From assembly GCF_001895265.1 (NCBI RefSeq), contig NZ_CP016796.1, positions 310,001 through 374,000 on the forward strand: a stretch of 64,000 nucleotides of DNA, in the 5' to 3' direction. Source of the stretch: Francisella uliginis. Lineage in GTDB: Bacteria; Pseudomonadota; Gammaproteobacteria; Francisellales; Francisellaceae. Of this stretch, positions 36,620 through 43,595 are shown one piece after another (positions within the stretch are counted from its first letter, which is position 1; each line of letters begins with the position of its first letter). Under the pieces are notes generated by a model. That model was not told where the DNA came from. It was given only the letters and a program-made list of their open reading frames with translations, and searched no databases. The translations under genes were made by a program, and so were the position numbers.

Positions 36620-37540
36620 ATGCAAAAAAATATAAATAAAAACAAATTTAGTAAAGGTATAACATTAGTAGAGCTTTTAGTTGCTGTTACAATATCTGCA
36701 ATAGTTATTACCATGGCTATTAATATATATATATCTTCTAAAAAAATATATACACAAGCAAAACAAAAAACAGATCTAGATATCAAACAATTAACTACAA
36801 AAAGAATACTTTATGATGCAATAACAAATGCAGGCCTTTCTTGTAAATATGGAGCCAAGAACCAAAAATATACAAATAGAACAGGTGAAAATACAGTAAA
36901 TTTTGGTTTTATGTACGATAGCTCACCAGTTAGAATAGGTAAGGTATCATCAATCAGTAGTTTTTTGCATGATTCTTTGGGAAATCAAGAAGGGAGTTTA
37001 TATCAAGCCGGCACAGACTATATAATGATAAAAAGTGAAGATACATTTACTAGCTTGGCTAGTAGACCTGTCAACTTGAACTTACATTTAGATTCTATTG
37101 AACAGCTAGAAAAAAATGATTATCTTGCTTTATGTAATAATAATGATATTAACATTGTTAAGATAGCTGGTGTAAATAAAAAGCAAAATAGAGTTAGTTT
37201 AGCCATTGATCCGTTTAGTGAATATCATAAGGGAGATTACGTAGGTAAATATAGTATACAAATATTTTATATAGCTGCTAGTCATGATATAAATAATCCT
37301 GATAAGCTAAATTATTCATTATATTTATATACTAAGGATGGTTCAAACAAGGGAGTTTCATATCCTATTATTGATGGAGTTGATGATTTAAAGGTAAGTT
37401 ACTCTATTTTGAATAGGCAACATCTTTATTGGAGGAGTATAACTAGAAATATTGATTTAGATGATATAAAAGCAAAGGCAATCAAGATATCATTTAAAAT
37501 AAAAGATAAAAGCTTTGAAAAGGTTATCTTATTGCCATGA
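36620..37540 (+). CDS. Minor pilin/pseudopilin, PilW-like
   Basis: A 306-residue prepilin with KFSKG-ITLVELLVAVTISA, Glu at +5, and a long globular domain. The region GAKNQKYTNRTGENT onward and the closing KAIKISFKIKDKS match the PilW/GspJ layout (a minor pilin with a C-terminal beta domain). The stop overlaps the next start by four bases (ATGA), as in PilW-PilX pairs. The AT-rich codon use is like its neighbours. Confidence 0.78.
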   Translation: MQKNINKNKFSKGITLVELLVAVTISAIVITMAINIYISSKKIYTQAKQKTDLDIKQLTTKRILYDAITNAGLSCKYGAKNQKYTNRTGENTVNFGFMYDSSPVRIGKVSSISSFLHDSLGNQEGSLYQAGTDYIMIKSEDTFTSLASRPVNLNLHLDSIEQLEKNDYLALCNNNDINIVKIAGVNKKQNRVSLAIDPFSEYHKGDYVGKYSIQIFYIAASHDINNPDKLNYSLYLYTKDGSNKGVSYPIIDGVDDLKVSYSILNRQHLYWRSITRNIDLDDIKAKAIKISFKIKDKSFEKVILLP

Positions 37541-38940
37541 TTGATAAGAAATTAAAAGCTATAAAAAAGTTAAGAGGCTCATCTCTAGTATCTATTATGA
37601 TATTTGGTTTTGTTATCTTAGTAACAGTTTCTAGTTTAGTCTATATTTTTAGGTACAATCTACTTAGTGTAAAAAGTTTGATACAGCAAGAAACAATAGC
37701 TACAGTTGAACAACAGTATATACAGCAGATAGTTAATAAAGGCTCAATAAAGATTGGTAAAAAAAGTCTAGGTAATTATGACTTTGACAATAGTTTAGAA
37801 AGTAAACAGCCACTTTTTTCCAATAAAAACATTGATGCTGAACTATACCATGCTTTACCTTCAGCAGTTAGCAGTAATATAATCCATAGGCTTACGTATA
37901 AAAATAACCTTGAGATAACTAAAGATATTATATATAAAAGTTTGCCGAAGCATGCGATGATAAATTATAATTCCTCAATTATTCCTATTAATGTGCCATA
38001 TGTTGATACGAGTAGGATGAATAATTCAGAAAAATTTTATCGCTTAGATAAGAATTCTCAAATTAAAGATAACAAAGTTGGATTTACTGGTTTTATAAAA
38101 AAAGAATATAATTGGCTTTTGATTTCAGTAAATAATCAAGCACAAGTTATAAGTTTAAGAAATTTAGATCTTTCAAGAAATTATAAAATCAATATTGGTT
38201 GGAATCTTAAGAAAGGTCATTGGCAAATGATGATGGCTATATATGATAAGGACCATCTGTATATTTTTAGAACCAAGCTTAAAGATCTTATTAGCAATCT
38301 TGATAAAGCAGCTTTAGACCTTTCAACACCAATTGATATTTTAGATCCACCATCAAGCATAGCTGCAATTTCATGGTATTTTGAAAAGAACAACTCAGAG
38401 CCGAGCTTAGCAGTTCTCATAACTCGTCGTGATAGTGACGATAAGTTAGCAGTTATTGTTGAAGATTTAGATTATGATCCATTACAAAATATCTATTCGG
38501 TATCTGTGAAGGATAGTATTAATGGTTTAGGAGAAATTAAAGACAATAATATTTATGCAGTTGCTCTAGATCCAACTTATACACTTGCGCAGAGTCCATT
38601 ATATATTTTTGCTGGTAAAAAGATGGTTGTATATAATGTAAACAATCTTCATAAAGTCAAAAGACAAACGGTAATACTAAGCGAAAATGTTTCTAATCGA
38701 CCTTTAGTAGTTAAAAAGGATGCATATGATTATTATATTTTGACTTATAGTGGAGATCATTATTTTCAATATAAGTATACAAAAGATACTGATGTGATAA
38801 ATGTTACAGAACCAATTATATATCCTAATAAGAAAATACAAGATATAGTTGTTAGGTATGGTTTAAAATTTATTGTTACTAAAAATCATTTATACATAAG
38901 TGATTTTCAAAATAAAAAATTAAAAGAAATTTCTATATAA
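37537..38940 (+). CDS. PilX/GspK-like protein with a large propeller-like C-terminal region
   Basis: 467 residues. The N-terminus has KKLRG-SSLVSIMIFGFV and a membrane helix, with Met instead of Glu near +5 to +7. The lack of Glu5 is typical of the PilX/GspK tip position. The rest (about 150-467) is a series of beta-strand phrases such as NWLLISVNNQAQVISLRNLD, LYIFAGKKMVVYNVNN and KFIVTKNHLYISDF. They look like beta-propeller blades, somewhat like PilY1. That last reading is inference; no family is recognised. It overlaps the PilW-like gene. Confidence 0.65.
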   Translation: MIDKKLKAIKKLRGSSLVSIMIFGFVILVTVSSLVYIFRYNLLSVKSLIQQETIATVEQQYIQQIVNKGSIKIGKKSLGNYDFDNSLESKQPLFSNKNIDAELYHALPSAVSSNIIHRLTYKNNLEITKDIIYKSLPKHAMINYNSSIIPINVPYVDTSRMNNSEKFYRLDKNSQIKDNKVGFTGFIKKEYNWLLISVNNQAQVISLRNLDLSRNYKINIGWNLKKGHWQMMMAIYDKDHLYIFRTKLKDLISNLDKAALDLSTPIDILDPPSSIAAISWYFEKNNSEPSLAVLITRRDSDDKLAVIVEDLDYDPLQNIYSVSVKDSINGLGEIKDNNIYAVALDPTYTLAQSPLYIFAGKKMVVYNVNNLHKVKRQTVILSENVSNRPLVVKKDAYDYYILTYSGDHYFQYKYTKDTDVINVTEPIIYPNKKIQDIVVRYGLKFIVTKNHLYISDFQNKKLKEISI

Positions 38941-38949
38941 AGGTGTTTG

Positions 38950-39579
38950 ATGATAAAAAAAATAGTTGTGTTTTTAGTTTATGTTTTTTTTGTTATTAAA
39001 ACAGTGTTTGCTGCAGATTGTAGTTTTTTAGGTTTTGAGAAAAATCGTGTTGATAGTAGATTAGAGTTTAAATGTCATGAAGATACTTCTTTAAAAGATA
39101 ATAGACTTATATTTTATGTGGTAGGTAAAAATATCAAAATAAAAACAATAAAAACATCTGAAGGAAAAGTTGATTTTGATGTTAAAGATATTTCTGAGAA
39201 TATTAAACAAGTAAGTGTAAATATTTCAATAGAGATACAGTCGAAAGATTTTGATTATACAGCTGATAAAGATAAACCTGTTGAGCTGACAATAATATCT
39301 AAGCAAGGAGGTAATCGAGACTTTAAGATGTTATGGGGTGGTGTGATAAAAAACTCTCATAGTTCAAAGAAGAGTAAAAGTAATAATTTTCAGTTTTATA
39401 GGGATAAAGATAATCATTTTTATATTGTAGAAAAAGGTTTAAGCTGTAGTATAAAAGATGATTGCGATGATGATATTAAGATATTGGACAATAGTTGTAA
39501 TTCTCAAAAATGTAAGCTTTTAAAACAAAAGTTAGGTATTTATTCTGATTTTGGTATAATCCATCAAAGAAGTATTTAA
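38950..39579 (+). CDS. Secreted protein of unknown function in the pseudopilin operon
   Basis: 209 residues from the ATG at 38950 (AAAGG upstream); a TTG directly before it is less likely. Residues 1-22 form a signal peptide ending VFAADC. The mature part is Lys/Asp-rich with six or more Cys (for example FKCHEDT, LSCSIKDDCDDD, NSCNSQKCK), suggesting disulfides in the periplasm. I do not recognise it. It lies ten bases after the PilX-like gene and before a FimT-like gene, so it may be a chaperone or a tip partner. Confidence 0.6.
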   Translation: MIKKIVVFLVYVFFVIKTVFAADCSFLGFEKNRVDSRLEFKCHEDTSLKDNRLIFYVVGKNIKIKTIKTSEGKVDFDVKDISENIKQVSVNISIEIQSKDFDYTADKDKPVELTIISKQGGNRDFKMLWGGVIKNSHSSKKSKSNNFQFYRDKDNHFYIVEKGLSCSIKDDCDDDIKILDNSCNSQKCKLLKQKLGIYSDFGIIHQRSI

Positions 39580-39606
39580 TTAGTGCATTAAGTGAAGGGT
39601 ATATTT

Positions 39607-40107
39607 ATGAGAAATATTAAGGGTTACTCTCTTATAGAGTTGATGATTGTAATAACGATTTTTGTAATATTAGCTGTTGCGGCTACAAGTTATATGAGAA
39701 CCGATGGTTACTATCAAGAAAGCCAAACAGAACAAGTGGAAAACTTGATAAAAACAGCTAGAATAACTGCATTACAAAATAATGAAACGGTTACAATATG
39801 TTCATCTAATGATAAATCAACTTGTCTTAATAATAGCTTATGGAATGGTGATTTCATAATAGCTTTTTCTAATAATGATAATACTTTATTAGGGACTGTT
39901 GAGTCTCCTGATTCAAGTGATTATTATGCTCATTTGAATAATTCAGGAGAAACTTCAGTTCAAATAGCAGGTAGAGGTAGAGCAACTGGTGCTACAGCTA
40001 CTTTGACGTTATGTGAAGGAAGTGATGCATATACGCAAATGATAATTAATTCACGAGGGAATGTGACTATTGGAAATTCTCCTGATAATAGTGTTTGTAC
40101 TGCTTAG
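39607..40107 (+). CDS. Pseudopilin, FimT/GspH-like
   Basis: 166 residues from the ATG at 39607, with GAAGGG seven bases upstream; a GTG at 39592 is also in frame. The processing site is RNIKG-YSLIELMIVITIFV with Glu at +5. The FimT/GspH body has QVENLIKTARITALQNNETV, then TICSSNDKSTC and a C-terminal Cys (SVCTA). It closes the first minor-pilin set (PilV, W, X, unknown, FimT). Confidence 0.8.
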   Translation: MRNIKGYSLIELMIVITIFVILAVAATSYMRTDGYYQESQTEQVENLIKTARITALQNNETVTICSSNDKSTCLNNSLWNGDFIIAFSNNDNTLLGTVESPDSSDYYAHLNNSGETSVQIAGRGRATGATATLTLCEGSDAYTQMIINSRGNVTIGNSPDNSVCTA

Positions 40108-40113
40108 GAATAC

Positions 40114-40929
40114 TTAATAAGCTTTAATTATTCCATATGGGGAAGGCGCATCTGTTATAGAAATATCATCTAGATCTGAAACTAATTTAGTTTGGAAAGT
40201 TGTTGGGTTATATTCTACTTTTAGATTAGAGTCTGTATTTAGTGTGTAGCTATGTATAGTTTCTTGTTCTGAAATACTATATACATGAGCAACTATCTTT
40301 AAGTCAGCTGTTTGCTCAACTATTATAATTGTATTTTTATCTAAAGGTATTATATTTTCTATGTCTTGATAAGTCTCTGGTGAAGGGGTTTGTATTTGTT
40401 GAACTGAATTATTATCAGTATCAACCTTATAAATTATTAGAGAATCTGTACTTGTATTATTGTGTGAAGCACATATAAGAAAAATTCCATTATTGTTTTT
40501 GATAACGATAGGGGTTAGTCTTATTTCTGTTGTGGTGACAGTAGAGGAAGTTTGATTCTTTAAGTCGGCATCCATGATATAGATAGATGAAAACTTTTCA
40601 CCTGAAGCACCTTTCTCAGTTGGGATGATAATGATTTTATTAGTAATCTGGCTATTGTTAAGAGATATTGGGATAAATACAACTCGACTTAGAGTTAAGC
40701 CTGTATCTAATGTAATAGGATCTGAAATACTAGTATATTGATCGTCTTGAAGAGACATTAGTTCTAGTTTTAGTTTGCCAGAGGGCTCTTCTTTAGATAT
40801 CAGATTATCTATACCATTTTCTGTTGGTATAAAGTTAATATTTACAAACGCTAATAATACATTAGGTATTATTAAGAATGTGCAGATGATAAAACTCTTT
40901 TTAAGTTTAATTATATTCTTTAAAAACAT
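40114..40929 (-). CDS. Secreted beta-rich protein of unknown function
   Basis: 271 residues with a signal peptide (MFLKNIIKLKK then a hydrophobic stretch ending VLLAF). The mature part is Thr/Ser/Asn-rich and beta-strand-rich (KIIIIPTEKGASGEKFSSIY, GIFLICASHNNTSTDSLIIY, NTIIIVEQTADLKIVAHVY), compatible with a small beta-propeller. No family is recognised. It converges on the FimT-like gene with six bases between and follows the odd pilin-like gene on the same strand. Confidence 0.55.
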   Translation of the reverse strand: MFLKNIIKLKKSFIICTFLIIPNVLLAFVNINFIPTENGIDNLISKEEPSGKLKLELMSLQDDQYTSISDPITLDTGLTLSRVVFIPISLNNSQITNKIIIIPTEKGASGEKFSSIYIMDADLKNQTSSTVTTTEIRLTPIVIKNNNGIFLICASHNNTSTDSLIIYKVDTDNNSVQQIQTPSPETYQDIENIIPLDKNTIIIVEQTADLKIVAHVYSISEQETIHSYTLNTDSNLKVEYNPTTFQTKLVSDLDDISITDAPSPYGIIKAY

Positions 40930-40947
40930 TTTTATTATAGGTTGCTT

Positions 40948-41493
40948 CTATCTTTTTGATTTTTTTAAAATTTTACAGTTCCCAGGAAGATAATTTTCTT
41001 TAATTCCAGTGCCTGATGCTCTACATTGCCATTTTATAGTATCTTTATCTTTAATTACAACAGGGTCTAAATAGATGTATCCGGTGCCATTGACTATTTT
41101 TTTGCCTTTTTGACCAATATCTATTCTTATTTGGCGCGAGTTTTTATTGACACTTATAAACTTTGGTAACTTTATAGGTCTATATTTATCATTGAATATT
41201 ATACTGTCTGCTATATCTTTTCTAATCTCATCAGATTCTTGTATTACATTAGAGATTTTTGATTCGATAATATATGCTTGAGCTATAGGAAGTATAAGTA
41301 TCATAAGTATTATAAAAATTACGATCATGGTTAATTTTTCTTTACTGATTATACTTCTTCTAGTAAAAGACATGGCGTTGCTTTGAAAGGATTTTTTTCT
41401 TTCTCTTAAGTCTGCCTGCCTTTCTTTTTCTTGCTGTTCAAAGAGTCTTTTTTCTAAGTTATAGAAATTCTCAAAGCCATTATTATCTTTCAT
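40948..41493 (-). CDS. Pilin-like membrane protein without a normal prepilin site
   Basis: 181 residues from the ATG at 41493; a GTG at 41535 would add 14. A charged cytoplasmic segment (about 1-45, EQQEKERQADLRERKK) precedes one membrane helix (KLTMIVIFIILMILILPIAQ). The C-terminus reads GYIYLDPVVI, then DTIKWQCRASGTGIKENYLP and GNC. That is the Cys-loop ending of type IV major pilins. No Gly-Phe-Thr-Leu-x-Glu site is present. It is next to the pseudopilin genes on the opposite strand. The pilin-fold reading is by local resemblance only. Confidence 0.5.
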   Translation of the reverse strand: MKDNNGFENFYNLEKRLFEQQEKERQADLRERKKSFQSNAMSFTRRSIISKEKLTMIVIFIILMILILPIAQAYIIESKISNVIQESDEIRKDIADSIIFNDKYRPIKLPKFISVNKNSRQIRIDIGQKGKKIVNGTGYIYLDPVVIKDKDTIKWQCRASGTGIKENYLPGNCKILKKSKR

Positions 41494-41759
41494 GGAAAAT
41501 ATATATAAAAATCCCCTATTATTGATTATAGACACTTATATACAGAAATAAATAAATTCTTTGGGTAAAATTTTATTTTAATTTGTATCGAAGTTTAAGG
41601 ATATATAAAATATATTTTAACTTAATACATATCTTTCTTATTGCTTTTTTGGGTTAATTCTTATTCTAATAAATCTATTAAAAATAGCTTTTATTAGAAG
41701 CATGTTGTGTATTATATCTAATTACACAGTAGTTAACAATTTATCAATAGGTATTTATT

Positions 41760-42551
41760 ATGCTATGTAATAACGTTAATAAAATATATTATATTTTGAT
41801 TATTTTATTTATTTCTAATCTATGCTTTGCTAATTCAAACAAATATCACTTAGCAACTAATCCAATCAAAATAGATCATCACAAGCCTGACTTTGCAAAT
41901 ATTAAAGATGTTGCAAAAAAGAAGAAACTTTTTATTAATTTTATGTCAAAAGAGATTAAAGAAGCAAATAGAGAGATTTGTAGTGAGAGAAATAATATAT
42001 TAAGTTTAAAAAAGCACTCTGATAAACAAAAAACACTTAATAAACAACAGCTAGAGATTATTAAAAAATATACGACTTTCTATAAGGTCTCACAAGATCA
42101 GTCTTTAGCAAAACAATTAGATGATTTACTGATTAGAATTAATATAGCACCAAAAAGTTTGGTTATAGCTCAAGCAATATTAGAGACAGGTTGGGGAACA
42201 TCTAGATTTGCTGTTAAGTATAATAATTATTTTGGTTTGCATTGTTTTGAAAAAGATTGTGGCGTAAAGGCAAAAAGATCAGACGTTCAAGTTGAAACAT
42301 TTAACGATGTTGGTGATAGTGTATTAGCTTATTATCATAAGTTAAATACAGGTGGCAAGTTTACAGAGTTTAGACATGTTAGAGCTTCAACTAATCTCGA
42401 CAAAAATGATGAAGCTTTAATAGACACTCTTGGCGAATACTCATCCTTAGAGGATCAAGAATATCAAAAAAGGTTAAAAAATGTTATTAAATATAATCAT
42501 CTAGATAGGTATAAAAGTTCATGTGGTATGATAGAGTCTAGTGATAATTAA
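41760..42551 (+). CDS. Bax-like N-acetylglucosaminidase (peptidoglycan hydrolase)
   Basis: 263 residues with a signal peptide (ends LCFANS). The glucosaminidase domain (about 110-245) shows SLVIAQAILETGWGTSRFA with the catalytic Glu, then NNYFGLHCF and AYYHKLNTG. It is similar to Bax and FlgJ-type lysozyme-fold enzymes that cut peptidoglycan. It lies between two pseudopilin gene sets, so it may open the wall for the fibre, though Bax homologues also occur alone. There is a 223-bp gap upstream. Confidence 0.8.
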   Translation: MLCNNVNKIYYILIILFISNLCFANSNKYHLATNPIKIDHHKPDFANIKDVAKKKKLFINFMSKEIKEANREICSERNNILSLKKHSDKQKTLNKQQLEIIKKYTTFYKVSQDQSLAKQLDDLLIRINIAPKSLVIAQAILETGWGTSRFAVKYNNYFGLHCFEKDCGVKAKRSDVQVETFNDVGDSVLAYYHKLNTGGKFTEFRHVRASTNLDKNDEALIDTLGEYSSLEDQEYQKRLKNVIKYNHLDRYKSSCGMIESSDN

Positions 42552-42660
42552 CATATTATTAAAATCTAAATATATAAAAATTTTTGAATCTAAGGCTAGA
42601 TGTTATAAAATCTATATCTGTTTAGTAAAATAGCGCGTTAAAGTTAGGTATAGAAGTTTT

Positions 42661-43584
42661 ATGCTTTCACTCAAAAGACAAAAAGGTATATCTTTAATTG
42701 AAGTACTAGTGAGTGTTACCGTAATGGCTCTGGTATCATTTTTAATAGTTGATACATTTTTCCAAGCTAGAAAAAGTTTTGATTCTTCTGTACAAAATCT
42801 TGATTCTTATAAAAATAACGTTGAAGCAAGGCTTATATTTACTAATTTAATCGATAATGCTTATATTACGGGTAATGAAACTTACTCTCTTTTGAAAAAA
42901 AGAAATGTTGCGATAAGTCCAACACCTGAAGTAAATCCCTTTGATTATCCATTAATCTATGCTCAGCAAGCACCATTAGTGTCAAGTTCTAACTTTCCAA
43001 GTGATGCTAAACAAGATACAGATATATTAGTTTTACAAACCATAGATTATCCAATTACTCTTGAGAGAACTGTTAGTTCTGATGATCAAAGTATAACTTT
43101 TGATAAAGTATACGGTGGAGCTAAGCAATATATGATGCTTACAGATGATACAAATCAAAGTCTTTTGCTTAGAGACTCTGTTCAGACTAATGATGGTAGT
43201 TCAACATTTAATTTAGCAAGCCCTATTGGTGAAAGTTATCCGGCTGGAGCAACACTATATACTGGTTATACTATAAAAGTAATTTATGTCAGAGATACTG
43301 GTAATGTAGATAGTAATGGTAATAAAGAATATGAACTATATGAAAGATCATTTAGTGATAATGAAGCCGAAGATGAAATAGGTCAAGCATTACTTAAAGG
43401 GGTTAGTGATTTACAGATAAGCTATAAAACTAGTGGACAAAGTCAGCAATGGAAAGCTGTCACAGCTCAAACAAATAAAAGATCGTGGTATCGTGAAATA
43501 CGCGGAATAAAAATTAATTATAGGTTAGATGGACAAGATCGAGAAATTGTACTATCTTTTAATGGGATAAGTGGATTAAGTTAG
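42661..43584 (+). CDS. Minor pilin/pseudopilin, PilW-like (second set)
   Basis: 307 residues. The processing site is RQKG-ISLIEVLVSVTVMA with Glu at +5. A long globular domain follows, with VQTNDGSSTFNLASPIGESY and a C-terminal SDLQISYKTSG, WYREIRGIKINYRL typical of PilW. It is a paralogue in type of the gene at 36620, equally long. It precedes the first giant PilX-like gene by 11 bases, so a PilW-PilX pair is repeated here. Confidence 0.8.
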   Translation: MLSLKRQKGISLIEVLVSVTVMALVSFLIVDTFFQARKSFDSSVQNLDSYKNNVEARLIFTNLIDNAYITGNETYSLLKKRNVAISPTPEVNPFDYPLIYAQQAPLVSSSNFPSDAKQDTDILVLQTIDYPITLERTVSSDDQSITFDKVYGGAKQYMMLTDDTNQSLLLRDSVQTNDGSSTFNLASPIGESYPAGATLYTGYTIKVIYVRDTGNVDSNGNKEYELYERSFSDNEAEDEIGQALLKGVSDLQISYKTSGQSQQWKAVTAQTNKRSWYREIRGIKINYRLDGQDREIVLSFNGISGLS

Positions 43585-43595
43585 TCAGAGAATAT

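Noticed and set aside
42552-42660. A gene in the gap between the glucosaminidase and the second PilW-like gene
   Set aside because: 109 AT-rich bases with no open frame of useful length.
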